DNA of 64,000 nucleotides from PRS1 sp965250265. GTDB lineage: Bacteria; Bacteroidota; Bacteroidia; Flavobacteriales; Flavobacteriaceae. This document shows, piece by piece, positions 36,049 to 44,612 of the stretch; the first letter of the stretch is position 1; each line of letters opens with the position of its first letter. The stretch is taken from positions 1-64,000 of the forward strand of contig CBDFNO010000015.1 in NCBI GenBank assembly GCA_965250265.1. Reading direction: 5' to 3'. The notes below the pieces were generated by a model. The model was not told the origin of the DNA. It ran no database searches and saw only the letters and a list, made by a program, of their open reading frames with translations. Made by a program: the position numbers and the translations under genes.

Positions 36049-36939
36049 TTGAACGCCAAAGACAAACATCTTTTTAAACAATTTAAACAAGCCATTGCAA
36101 ACACTTTTTTGCAAAACCATAGTGCGTCTATACATATTGAAGATTGGAAAGGTGAAGATATTGTTGTGTTTCAGGAAGATTTGTTCAATAAAGTAAAAGC
36201 GAATGTTAGCGAAAAATGGTTTTACACCTATTTTAAAAACGATATTGAAAAGTTACCACGAATAGATATGCTTAATTTATTGAGCAAATATGTTGGTTAT
36301 AATAATTGGAATGCCTTTAAAACTGCAAATGAAACACATTCTAAAAAGAATAAAGGAAGCCTTTTAAAAATAGGAGCGTTATTATTAATTATAATTTTAG
36401 CTCTTATAGTTTATAGAGCTATGTTTAAAAACGAGTTTCATTTTTGCTTTATCGACGAAGATAAAAACGAAGCCATAACAAATATTGTTTTAGACATTAT
36501 TATTTTGCATGACAATCAATCTCCAACTTACTTTAAAACTGATAGTCTAGGCTGTTTCTTATACAAAACTAATGCAAATAAAATAAAGTTTGTCGTACAG
36601 TCTCCATATCATAAAACGGACACTATAATAAGATACATTGATGCCAACAAGAATAAAACAGTTAAATTAACTACAGACGATTACGCTTTGATGTTAGATT
36701 ATTATACTAATGGAAATGTTAAGGATTGGAAAAAACGCAAACTGCAACTTGAACAACTAATCGCAGACAACGCAACTATTTATCAATTATTCCCTAATAA
36801 TATTGGAATTGAAATATACACCAAAAATGATTTTATTAGAACCCTTACAATCCCAACAAATAGTTTAAAACGCATTAAAATACTTGATAAAGATTATAAA
36901 AATGGAATGATTGTGAAACTTAAATTTATGGTAGAATGA
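36049..36939 (+). CDS. Unknown single-pass membrane protein, TTG start
   Basis: I do not recognise a family. Residues 1-95 form a soluble region (FKQFKQAIANTFLQ, IDMLNLLSKYVGYNNWNAFK), residues 107-126 one membrane helix, and residues 127-296 an outer domain with beta-strand pattern. The start is TTG at 36049; no in-frame ATG occurs before residue 77, and the reading frame is well conserved in codon use from the TTG onward. The stop overlaps the next gene as ATGA, so the two form an operon. The layout, small cytosolic domain, one helix and outer domain, would suit a signal-transducing or anchoring role. Confidence 0.65.
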   Translation: MNAKDKHLFKQFKQAIANTFLQNHSASIHIEDWKGEDIVVFQEDLFNKVKANVSEKWFYTYFKNDIEKLPRIDMLNLLSKYVGYNNWNAFKTANETHSKKNKGSLLKIGALLLIIILALIVYRAMFKNEFHFCFIDEDKNEAITNIVLDIIILHDNQSPTYFKTDSLGCFLYKTNANKIKFVVQSPYHKTDTIIRYIDANKNKTVKLTTDDYALMLDYYTNGNVKDWKKRKLQLEQLIADNATIYQLFPNNIGIEIYTKNDFIRTLTIPTNSLKRIKILDKDYKNGMIVKLKFMVE

Positions 36940-37421
36940 AAAAGCTGTTATATATAATTATTGCTTTGCTAATTGGTTCGTGTAACAATAACTCTCCAAA
37001 TAGCCTTGAGATGAAAAGTGCTGATAACTATGACTATTTTTTTAATGCAGCTTCATCCAATAGAACGTTCACCAAGCTCAATCTTGCTGAACAAAAATTA
37101 CAAGAACTTTACGATTTATCATTATTACAAAAACAGCATCCAGAGTTTGAAAAAGGTATTGAAATACAGCTTTCTAAGCTTTCAAAAAATGCTGTAAGTT
37201 TACCCAATAAAGCAATTAAACTGAGTATTACAAATGTAGTGCAAATAGGAAATGTTGTAACCGTTTCAGATTCTATTTCGAAATTAAAACTGCGTTTTGA
37301 TGTGATTTCAGAGCAAGGTACTACTGCAACAGATTCAATCATTGCAGTTATAAAGGCTAAAACAATTTTCATTAATAATGAAACTGTAACTTCAACTAAG
37401 ATAACATTTGAAAACTACTAA
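36936..37421 (+). CDS. Small lipoprotein, unknown function
   Basis: The 161-residue product has a lipoprotein signal ending in LLIGSCNNNS (Cys about residue 16). The mature part begins helical and ends with beta strands (LKLRFDVISEQG, TTATDSIIAVIKAKTIF). No family is recognised. It is translationally coupled to the upstream membrane protein, so the pair probably works together in the periplasm. Confidence 0.7.
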   Translation: MKKLLYIIIALLIGSCNNNSPNSLEMKSADNYDYFFNAASSNRTFTKLNLAEQKLQELYDLSLLQKQHPEFEKGIEIQLSKLSKNAVSLPNKAIKLSITNVVQIGNVVTVSDSISKLKLRFDVISEQGTTATDSIIAVIKAKTIFINNETVTSTKITFENY

Positions 37422-37438
37422 ATTATTTTAACAAATAA

Positions 37439-38122
37439 CTAAGGCGTATTACTAGAAACCTGCAACATTTTACCGTTATAATGTTTATTTCCGTGTAAAG
37501 CAAACTTGAAAATATATTGTGCCATTTCTAAAGCGGTTGTTGGTGCTTTATAATCTGGAAACGCCTTTTCTAACATTTCGGTTTGGACAGCTCCAAGTGC
37601 TAAAACATTAAACGAAGGTCCAGTATCTTTATACTCTTCAGCTAATAATTCGGTCAAAGTAATTACTGCACCTTTACTGGAACTGTAAGCTGCTAATCCT
37701 GGAAATTTCAAACTCCCTTGCACGCCACCCATCGAACTTATGGTTACAACATGGCTGTCTTTTTTCATAAACGGTAAAACAATTCGAGTCATTTCGGATA
37801 CTCCAAATACATTGGTTTTATACACTTGTTGAAAATCTTCAATTGTAGTTTCAGCAAAAGGTTTATTTAATAAAGTCCCTGCATTATTAATTAAAATATC
37901 AACTTGTTGCCACTCTGTTTTAATAAATTCTTCAACTTTTATATAATCTTCAGGTTGACTTAAATCGAATGAAAATGAAGTAATATTATCGAACCGTAAA
38001 TTACTTACAGGCTGTGAATTTCTTGATAATGCAAGTACATTGTGTCCTTTATCTGCAAATAGTTTTACTAATTCAAAACCAATACCTTGACTAGTTCCTG
38101 TAATGATAACATTTTTACTCAT
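37439..38122 (-). CDS. Short-chain dehydrogenase/reductase
   Basis: The 227-residue SDR has the NAD(P)-binding GTSQGIGFELVKLF, the NNAGTLLN motif, Ser in TISSMGG and the catalytic AYSSSKGA (Tyr and Lys). The pattern near residue 33 (LSRNSQP) suggests NADPH. Substrate cannot be predicted. It overlaps the M28 peptidase gene by 8 bases and is read after it. Confidence 0.9.
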   Translation of the reverse strand: MSKNVIITGTSQGIGFELVKLFADKGHNVLALSRNSQPVSNLRFDNITSFSFDLSQPEDYIKVEEFIKTEWQQVDILINNAGTLLNKPFAETTIEDFQQVYKTNVFGVSEMTRIVLPFMKKDSHVVTISSMGGVQGSLKFPGLAAYSSSKGAVITLTELLAEEYKDTGPSFNVLALGAVQTEMLEKAFPDYKAPTTALEMAQYIFKFALHGNKHYNGKMLQVSSNTP

Positions 38123-39053
38123 GCATTTTAATTTCCTTGGTTGGAGTATTGCTCATGGTTTCAATAGCAGGAATTATTTTATTAATTAGGTTCGCCATAT
38201 GCTTGTAATCCATTTTATCGGCTTCATCATCAACATGATGATAAAAATCATAATTTGAAAGATCACAACTGGAAATAGTTTGACATGGCAATTTAAAATC
38301 TTTATAGAACGTATAATTATCAGAACGTTTAAACAATTGAAACCCTTTTGCCTTTTCAGAAAAACCTATAAGATTAGAACTTGTATATTCATTTATCTTC
38401 TCTGCCATATTAGAAAGTTCGTATCCAGAAACAAAAGCAACATAATCTCTATCAGGAAAAGGGACACCTATCATTTCAAAATTTAACATAGTATATAAAT
38501 CTAAATTTTGGTCTTTTAGTTTTTTAGACAAATGCTTTGATCCTAATAGACCCATTTCTTCAGCTGAAAACAATGTAAACATAATACTACGCTTGTTATT
38601 ATTTTTAGCAGCAAAATATTTTGCCATTGCAATAACTGCACTAGTTCCTGCAGCATTGTCGTTGGCTCCATTAGCAATTATATCTTCTCCTCCTTTTTTA
38701 CTAAAACCAATATGGTCGTAATGCGCTCCAAGAATAATAACTTCATTTTTAAGTTCTGGATCGCTACCTTCTATAAAACCTACAACATTAAAAGCATCCA
38801 TTTTTTTTACTTTGAAAGAATCTCTATAGGTTTCAAAATAAGGCTTTATACCATAAGACTGAAAATACTTTTGAATAAAACTTGCTGCTTTATCAATGCC
38901 TTTAGTTCCTGCTCTCCTCCCTTCTAATTCATCTGAAGCTAAATAATTAACCATTTCTTCTAATTGGGTACTAGTAACTTCTAAATTATTTTCTGAAGTT
39001 CTTGTGAAACTAAATATTAACAATACTGTTAGTAATAAAATTATTTTTTTCAT
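38115..39053 (-). CDS. Secreted M28 family metallopeptidase
   Basis: The 312-residue protein has a signal peptide (KKIILLLTVLLIFSFTRTS) and the M28 zinc aminopeptidase core: ILGAHYDHIG (first zinc His), GANDNAAGTSAVIAMA (bridging Asp), LFSAEEMGLLGSK (catalytic Glu pair) and the C-terminal YDFYHHVDDEADKM with the last zinc His. It acts in the periplasm or outside the cell. It shares a transcript with the SDR gene. Confidence 0.93.
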   Translation of the reverse strand: MKKIILLLTVLLIFSFTRTSENNLEVTSTQLEEMVNYLASDELEGRRAGTKGIDKAASFIQKYFQSYGIKPYFETYRDSFKVKKMDAFNVVGFIEGSDPELKNEVIILGAHYDHIGFSKKGGEDIIANGANDNAAGTSAVIAMAKYFAAKNNNKRSIMFTLFSAEEMGLLGSKHLSKKLKDQNLDLYTMLNFEMIGVPFPDRDYVAFVSGYELSNMAEKINEYTSSNLIGFSEKAKGFQLFKRSDNYTFYKDFKLPCQTISSCDLSNYDFYHHVDDEADKMDYKHMANLINKIIPAIETMSNTPTKEIKMHE

Positions 39054-39174
39054 TTTTTTTTTTAGAGCTTAAATATAAAAAAACCAAACGAACATGATTT
39101 AGATTTTATAAGATTCTTAACGTCTAATAATTAAATTCATTAAAATTTATTAACTTGTAGGAAAATAGTCAAGC

Positions 39175-40281
39175 ATGCCAATTTATATGGATCGCCACGA
39201 TGTACCTGACACGGTTTCAGCTGAAACTTTGGCGCAAATACATCAGGAAGATTTAAAAATTGAACACAAGTTCGGTTGTAAAGGTTTTACCTATTGGTTT
39301 GATGATGAACAAAAAACTGCTTTTTGTTTAATTGAAGCTCCAAATAAGGAAGCTATTGTGGAAATGCATTTAGAGGCACATGGCGATATTCCTAACAGTA
39401 TCATTGAAGTTGAACCCAAAATTGTTCAATCTTTTTTGGGACGAATCAGAGACCCAATTAAAGCACAAAATACAGAATTAAACATAATAAATGATACAGC
39501 GTTTAGAGTTTTAATGGTTGTAGAGACTAGTAATTATTTAAATAGGATAGAATCCAATCAATTCAGCATATTTACTCAAAAATTTCATAATAGTGTTTCG
39601 AAAACATTAAAGCAATTTGAAGGGCGAGTAGTAAAACAAGACAATAACAGCTATTTAGTTTCTTTTAAGTCGGTGACAAATGCTATTATTTGTGCCCTAA
39701 AAATTCAATCAAATTTTAAATACATAACACCTAAATTCGATATTCAAAACCGAAGACTTAAAATTGGTTTAGGCTCTGGCACACCTGTAACAAAGAAAGA
39801 CAACCTATTTGAAGAGGCTGTGACATTGGCTACACGAATGTGTGAAGTAGTGAAGGATCAACTTGTTATTTCGTCTCAAGTAAAAAGCCTTTATGAAAGT
39901 GAAAACAGAAACTCTTTTATAAACAAAGAGCATATTAGAACTTTAAAACCTTCAGAAGAAGAATTCTTAACGCACTTAATGAATTTTGTTGAAAAAATTT
40001 GGAATAATTCAAATTTCAATGTTAATGATTTCAGTAAAGAGTTAGGTTATAGTAAATCTCAATTGTATAGAAAATTAGTGAATCTAACTGGTAAATCTGC
40101 AAACAACTTTATAAGAGAGTTTAGATTACACAGAGCACTTAATTTATTACACGAACAAAAAGGCAATATTTCTGAAATTGCATTTGAATCAGGATTTAAT
40201 AGTCCAGCATACTTCTCAAAATGTTTTTTCGATAAATATGGTATCCTTCCTTCAAAATATGTACAGCAACATATAAATTAA
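39175..40281 (+). CDS. AraC-type regulator with DUF4242 and cyclase-like domains
   Basis: The 368-residue protein joins three parts. Residues 1-85 are a DUF4242 domain (MPIYMDRHDVPDTVSAETLA, then IPNSIIEVEP); this family includes the nickel-binding SCO4226. Residues 108-245 resemble a class III nucleotide cyclase homology domain (KQFEGRVVKQDNNSYLVSF, CALKIQSNF, EEAVTLATRMCEV) but lack the metal-binding Asp pattern, so it is probably a non-catalytic sensor. Residues 260-366 are an AraC HTH (FSKELGYSKSQLYRKL and IAFESGFNSPAYFSKCFF). Two more DUF4242 genes follow on the same strand, so it probably regulates them. Ligand is unknown. Confidence 0.82.
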   Translation: MPIYMDRHDVPDTVSAETLAQIHQEDLKIEHKFGCKGFTYWFDDEQKTAFCLIEAPNKEAIVEMHLEAHGDIPNSIIEVEPKIVQSFLGRIRDPIKAQNTELNIINDTAFRVLMVVETSNYLNRIESNQFSIFTQKFHNSVSKTLKQFEGRVVKQDNNSYLVSFKSVTNAIICALKIQSNFKYITPKFDIQNRRLKIGLGSGTPVTKKDNLFEEAVTLATRMCEVVKDQLVISSQVKSLYESENRNSFINKEHIRTLKPSEEEFLTHLMNFVEKIWNNSNFNVNDFSKELGYSKSQLYRKLVNLTGKSANNFIREFRLHRALNLLHEQKGNISEIAFESGFNSPAYFSKCFFDKYGILPSKYVQQHIN

Positions 40282-40454
40282 TCTTTTTTCTATTAGTTTT
40301 TAGTATGGTTCAAAATTGTAGTTTTTTGAATTAAATGTAGAATTCCTTGTTATTTCTTACATATACATTTACAATATGAAAATGGAAATTTAAAACCACA
40401 TTAAAAAAAGGCGTATCCGAAAAGCCATATGAGTAGGTAACTAAAATATACATT

Positions 40455-40727
40455 ATGCCAAAATATGTTATAGAAAGAGAGATCCCAAATGCAGGAGACT
40501 TAACACAAGAACAATTAAAAAGTATATCGCAAACATCTTGTGGTGTACTTCAAAATATGGGGCCGAAAATTCAATGGCACCATAGTTATGTAACTGGAAA
40601 CAAAATATATTGTGTTTATATCGCTCCAAATGAAGACATGGTACGTGAACACGCAAAGCAAGGTGGATTTCCAGCAAATTCGGTAAGTGAAGTTGTAACG
40701 ATAATTGATCCGACAACATCAGAATAA
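40455..40727 (+). CDS. Small cytosolic DUF4242 protein
   Basis: The 90-residue protein is one DUF4242 domain without a signal peptide. Conserved-looking residues are EREIP, Cys in SQTSCGV, His in WHHSYV, Cys in IYCVY, and the REHAKQGGFPANSV block. It is about three quarters identical by eye to the mature part of the next gene product, so the two arose by tandem duplication. The 173 bases upstream, between it and the regulator, could hold the regulator's binding sites. Function is unknown; metal binding is possible by analogy with SCO4226. Confidence 0.82.
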   Translation: MPKYVIEREIPNAGDLTQEQLKSISQTSCGVLQNMGPKIQWHHSYVTGNKIYCVYIAPNEDMVREHAKQGGFPANSVSEVVTIIDPTTSE

Positions 40728-40729
40728 AT

Positions 40730-40765
40730 ATTAATCTAAAAACAATAATTAATCTAAAAACAATA
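40730..40765 (+). repeat. Perfect 18-bp tandem repeat before DUF4242 lipoprotein
   Basis: The unit ATTAATCTAAAAACAATA occurs twice head to tail (40730-40747 and 40748-40765) without a mismatch. It fills almost the whole gap between the two DUF4242 genes, ending 4 bases before the ATG of the second. Confidence 0.9.
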
Positions 40766-40769
40766 ACCA

Positions 40770-41162
40770 ATGAGAACACTAAAAACAGTATTAGTATTAG
40801 CAATTGCCCTAACGACCTTTAATTGTGCAAATAAAGAGACATCTGCAGCAGACATGTTAAGAGCTGACGCCGCTGAAGCTAACAAAAATATGTATGTAAT
40901 TGAAAGAGAAATCCCTGGAGCTGGAGGTCTAACTGCAGAAGAATTAAAAGCTATTTCGCAAACTTCTTGTGGTGTATTAGATAAAATGGGATCCGATATT
41001 GAGTGGTTACACAGTTATGTAACTGGAGATAAAATTTATTGTGTATATATGGCCACTAATGAAGAATTAGTAAGAGAACACGCAAAACAAGGCGGTTTCC
41101 CTGCAAATTCTGTAGCATCCGTTGGTACTATTATAGACCCTACAACTGCAGGAGATAAATAA
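40770..41162 (+). CDS. DUF4242 lipoprotein
   Basis: The 130-residue protein is the exported twin of the preceding gene product: a lipoprotein signal (LVLAIALTTFNCANKE, Cys about residue 19), a short linker, then a DUF4242 domain with EREIPGAGGLTAEEL, SQTSCGV, WLHSYV, IYCVYM and REHAKQGGFPANSV. One copy thus stays in the cytosol and one sits at the membrane on the periplasmic side. A bidirectional terminator follows. Confidence 0.82.
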   Translation: MRTLKTVLVLAIALTTFNCANKETSAADMLRADAAEANKNMYVIEREIPGAGGLTAEELKAISQTSCGVLDKMGSDIEWLHSYVTGDKIYCVYMATNEELVREHAKQGGFPANSVASVGTIIDPTTAGDK

Positions 41163-41182
41163 TTTAAAATATTTATTAAATA

Positions 41183-41216
41183 AAAAATCCATAGCAAATT
41201 GCTATGGGTTTTTTAT
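41183..41216. terminator. Bidirectional terminator
   Basis: An 8-bp stem (41189-41196 with 41200-41207) with a 3-base loop is flanked by A6 on the left and T6 on the right. It lies between the convergent DUF4242 lipoprotein and pdhC genes and suits both. Confidence 0.85.
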
Positions 41217-41230
41217 ATTCTCTAGATTTC

Positions 41231-42844
41231 TTAAATCAACATAGTTACTGGATTCTCAATATAACCTTGTAAAGTTTGAAGAAACAATGATCCTGTTGCA
41301 CCATCTACAGTTCTATGATCGCACGCTAATGTTAACTTCATGGTATTTCCAACTAAAATCTGACCATTCTTAACAATAGGCTTTTGAACAATCGCCCCAA
41401 CCGAAAGAATAGCTGAATTCGGCTGATTTATAATTGATGTAAAACTTTTTATACCAAACATACCAAGATTTGAAATAGTAAATGTACTGCCTTCCATTTC
41501 TTGAGGTGTGAGTTTTTTATTTCGAGCTCTAACTGCATAATCTTTTACGGCTGCATTAATCTGCGGCAAAGTTTGCTCGTTTGCAAAACGCACAACAGGA
41601 ACTACCAAACCATCTTCTACAGCTACAGCTACACCAATATGTACGTGATTATTTAATCGCATTCTATCTTCAAACCATTGCGAATTTACTTGAGGATGTT
41701 GACGTAATGCCAATGCACAAGCTTTTACAATCATATCGTTATAAGAAATTTTTGTATCTGGAATTGAGTTAAACTGTTGGCGGAAAGCGATAGCGTTTTC
41801 CATATCAAACTCAACATTTAAATAATAGTGTGGTGCCGAAAATTTAGATTCTCCTAAACGTTTAGCAATCACTTTTCGCATTTGAGAATGCTTCTTTTCA
41901 TCAAAATCTTCTTGACCAGAAGCTACAAATTTTGGCGTCATTGACGCATTTTGTATTGAGCTAGTTTGCGGAACACTACTTGGATTAAAGTTTTCTATAT
42001 CTCGTTTTACAATGCGTCCATTTTCTCCAGAACCTTGTACTTGAGACAAATTGATTCCTTTTTCTTCTGCCATTTTTTTAGCTAAAGGAGATATAAATAA
42101 TCTTCCATTAGTAGAAATTGTAGCAACTGGTTTAGGAATAGATTCAAGTTTGTCCTCCACTTTTGGAGATTCATCTTTTGAAATGGCATCAATTTTTGTT
42201 GAAGATAAATCAACTTTAAAGTTCTTGGCTATACTCGAAACATCTGTTCCTTTTGGACCAATAATAGCAAGAAGCGAATCTACTTTTGCTGAATCGCCTT
42301 CTTGTAAACCAATATGAAGAAGTGTTCCTTCATTAAAGGATTCAAACTCCATTGTAGCTTTATCAGTTTCAATTTCAGCAAGAATATCTCCTTCTATTAC
42401 ATCGTCTCCAATATTTTTTAACCAAGTTGCAACTGTACCTTCTTCCATTGTATCACTTAAACGTGGCATAGTTACAACTACTACTCCTTCAGGTATTTCA
42501 ACTTCGCTAGAAGGCTTTACTTGAGGAGAAGAGTTTTCAACTTCATTTACAACTTCTTCTTTTATTTCATCAGGTTTAGAATTTAATAAACTTGAAACGT
42601 CTTCTCCTTTTTCTCCAATAATAGCAAGTAACTCATCTACTTTAGTGGTTTCACCTTCCTGCACTCCAATATGAATTAAAGTCCCTTCATGAAAAGATTC
42701 AAACTCCATAGTAGCTTTATCTGTCTCAATTTCTGCCAGGATATCACCTTCTACTACCTTGTCGCCAACTTTTTTAAGCCAAGTAGCAACTGTACCTTCT
42801 TCCATGGTATCACTTAAACGTGGCATTTTAATTATTTCTGCCAT
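41231..42844 (-). CDS. pdhC: Pyruvate dehydrogenase E2, dihydrolipoamide acetyltransferase
   Basis: E2 is the core of the pyruvate dehydrogenase complex. The 537-residue protein has two lipoyl domains, each with the lipoylated Lys in EIETDKATMEFES (near residues 41 and 165), a peripheral-subunit-binding domain (FISPLAKKMAEEKGINLSQV) and a catalytic domain ending with the active-site DHRTVDGATG near residue 511. The two lipoyl domains are nearly identical. It starts 3 bases after pdhA. Pyruvate specificity is taken from the E1 alpha partner. Confidence 0.95.
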   Translation of the reverse strand: MAEIIKMPRLSDTMEEGTVATWLKKVGDKVVEGDILAEIETDKATMEFESFHEGTLIHIGVQEGETTKVDELLAIIGEKGEDVSSLLNSKPDEIKEEVVNEVENSSPQVKPSSEVEIPEGVVVVTMPRLSDTMEEGTVATWLKNIGDDVIEGDILAEIETDKATMEFESFNEGTLLHIGLQEGDSAKVDSLLAIIGPKGTDVSSIAKNFKVDLSSTKIDAISKDESPKVEDKLESIPKPVATISTNGRLFISPLAKKMAEEKGINLSQVQGSGENGRIVKRDIENFNPSSVPQTSSIQNASMTPKFVASGQEDFDEKKHSQMRKVIAKRLGESKFSAPHYYLNVEFDMENAIAFRQQFNSIPDTKISYNDMIVKACALALRQHPQVNSQWFEDRMRLNNHVHIGVAVAVEDGLVVPVVRFANEQTLPQINAAVKDYAVRARNKKLTPQEMEGSTFTISNLGMFGIKSFTSIINQPNSAILSVGAIVQKPIVKNGQILVGNTMKLTLACDHRTVDGATGSLFLQTLQGYIENPVTMLI

Positions 42845-42847
42845 AGC

Positions 42848-43846
42848 TTATAATTTATGTTGTAAAAATGGATAGTCCTCTTGCTCATAAACTATATCAT
42901 ACATTAAATTCTTGTCTGGATATGGAGATTCGTCTGCAAATTTTTCACATTCTGCAACTTGTTCTTTAACGCGTTTATCAATTTCCAATAAATCTTCTTC
43001 TTTAGCATATTTCTTTTCAAGAATAATATCTTTTACTTGGGTAATTGGATCTATTTTCTTGTACTCTGCTACTTCGTCTTTGGTTCTGTAATGCTGTGCA
43101 TCACTCATGGAGTGACCTCTATAACGATAGGTTTTCATTTCTAAAAATGAAGGACCTCCACCTTTACGTGCTCTTTGAATAGCTTCATCTACTGCTTCCG
43201 CAACTTTTATAGGATTCATTCCATCAACAGGTCCACTTGGCATTTCATAACCTTTACCCAATTTCCATATTTCGACATGACTTGCAGTTCGCTCAACTGA
43301 AGTTCCCATAGCATACCCATTATTTTCACAAATAAACACTACAGGAAGATTCCAAAGCATTGCTAAATTAAAGGTTTCGTGTAACGATCCTTGTCTTGCT
43401 GCTCCATCACCAAAGCAACATAAAGTAACAGCATCGCTCTCATGATATTTATCACCAAATGCAATTCCTGCCCCTAAAGGTATTTGTCCGCCAACTATGC
43501 CATGCCCACCATAAAACCGATGTTCTTTAGAAAATATATGCATGGAACCTCCAAGACCATGAGAAGTCCCAGTATATTTACCATAAAGTTCTGCCATGAC
43601 ACGTTTAGGGTCAACTCCCATTCCTATTGGCTGCACATGATTTCGATAGGCAGTAATCATTTTGTCTTTAGTTAAATCCATAGCATGTAAAGCACCGGCC
43701 AAAACCGCTTCCTGTCCATTATATAAGTGTAGAAAACCTCTTACTTTTTGCTGAATATATACTGCTGCAAGTTTGTCTTCAAACTTTCTCCAAAACAGCA
43801 TATCTTCATACCATTTAATATATGTTTGTTTAGTGATTTTTTGCAT
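42848..43846 (-). CDS. pdhA: Pyruvate dehydrogenase E1 component, alpha subunit
   Basis: E1 alpha binds thiamine diphosphate and decarboxylates pyruvate together with E1 beta. The 332-residue protein has YNGQEAVLAGALHAM, RNHVQPIGMGVDP, GLGGSMHIFSKEHRFYGGHG, the thiamine motif FGDGAARQGSLHE ending in FICENNGYAMGTS near residues 145-175, and the phosphorylation-loop relative YRYRGHSMSDAQHYR. The beta subunit gene is not in this window and must lie elsewhere, as in other Flavobacteriia. Downstream is pdhC. Confidence 0.95.
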   Translation of the reverse strand: MQKITKQTYIKWYEDMLFWRKFEDKLAAVYIQQKVRGFLHLYNGQEAVLAGALHAMDLTKDKMITAYRNHVQPIGMGVDPKRVMAELYGKYTGTSHGLGGSMHIFSKEHRFYGGHGIVGGQIPLGAGIAFGDKYHESDAVTLCCFGDGAARQGSLHETFNLAMLWNLPVVFICENNGYAMGTSVERTASHVEIWKLGKGYEMPSGPVDGMNPIKVAEAVDEAIQRARKGGGPSFLEMKTYRYRGHSMSDAQHYRTKDEVAEYKKIDPITQVKDIILEKKYAKEEDLLEIDKRVKEQVAECEKFADESPYPDKNLMYDIVYEQEDYPFLQHKL

Positions 43847-44026
43847 CTACAAATTTAGTTTTCCCCACCAGTTGGTTTAATTACTAGTGTTTTTAGAATT
43901 AATTTTGACATTTTATTATTCAACACTTATGAGTTTTTTCAATAGGTATTGATTTAAGCGAATTACAAAAGTAACACTTTGCTATGTATTGCAAAAACAG
44001 TTAAGAGATAAATTTAAACGAAAACG

Positions 44027-44509
44027 TTATAGAGACGTTTTGTCGAATACCAATGGTAACAAATTTGCTAGTGAATTTGATTTAATAACTTTCCCAGTTT
44101 CACCCATAAAATATATTTCAATAGGTGCTTCTTGTTTTACTTCGTACTCTGCAATGGCTTGTCTACAAGCTCCACAAGGTGGAATAGGGTTAGTTGTAGG
44201 TTTTGTTTGTGATCCTGCCGTTATAGCTATTTTTAAAATTTTTACATTTGGGAATTGTGCCCCAGCATAATAAATGGCTGTACGTTCTGCACAAAGTCCT
44301 GAAGGATAGGATGCGTTTTCTTGGTTACTGCCTGTAATAACTTCTCCATTCTCTAAAAGTAAAGCTGCACCAACACTAAATTGTGAATAAGGCGCATAAG
44401 CTTTTTTTCGAGCAGTTATAGCTTGCTTCATTAAACTCTGGATATCATCAGGAACTTCTTCAATAGAGTTAAAAACATAAAGAGTGGATTCTATTTTTAA
44501 TTCTTTCAT
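44027..44509 (-). CDS. cdd: Cytidine deaminase
   Basis: Cdd converts cytidine and deoxycytidine to uridines in pyrimidine salvage. The 160-residue protein has SQFSVGAALLLENGEVITGSN, the zinc motif GLCAERTAIYYAG (Cys ligand and catalytic Glu) and the second zinc motif PPCGACRQAIAEY. Three Cys ligands mark the small tetrameric class. It lies upstream of pdhA after a 180-base gap and downstream of the porV terminator. Confidence 0.95.
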   Translation of the reverse strand: MKELKIESTLYVFNSIEEVPDDIQSLMKQAITARKKAYAPYSQFSVGAALLLENGEVITGSNQENASYPSGLCAERTAIYYAGAQFPNVKILKIAITAGSQTKPTTNPIPPCGACRQAIAEYEVKQEAPIEIYFMGETGKVIKSNSLANLLPLVFDKTSL

Positions 44510-44557
44510 ATATTTAAAATCTAATATATCTATAAAGTTACGAAACTCATTTAGACA

Positions 44558-44590
44558 AAAAAACTATTGTCTTGAAACAATAGTTTTTTA
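44558..44590 (-). terminator. Terminator after porV
   Basis: A 10-bp stem (44561-44570 with 44577-44586) with a 6-base loop follows porV on the minus strand. The A run on its left side gives a T tract in the direction of porV transcription. Confidence 0.8.
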
Positions 44591-44612
44591 ATACTTTATA
44601 TATTATTCATTT

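Noticed and set aside
39175..40281. Active adenylate or guanylate cyclase in the DUF4242 regulator
   Set aside because: The domain keeps the fold pattern but the metal-binding Asp positions are not matched, so activity is unlikely.
43850..43857. TAAATTTG on the minus strand as pdhA promoter
   Set aside because: It would place the transcript start at the ATG itself and has no TTG at the expected distance; left out of the annotation.
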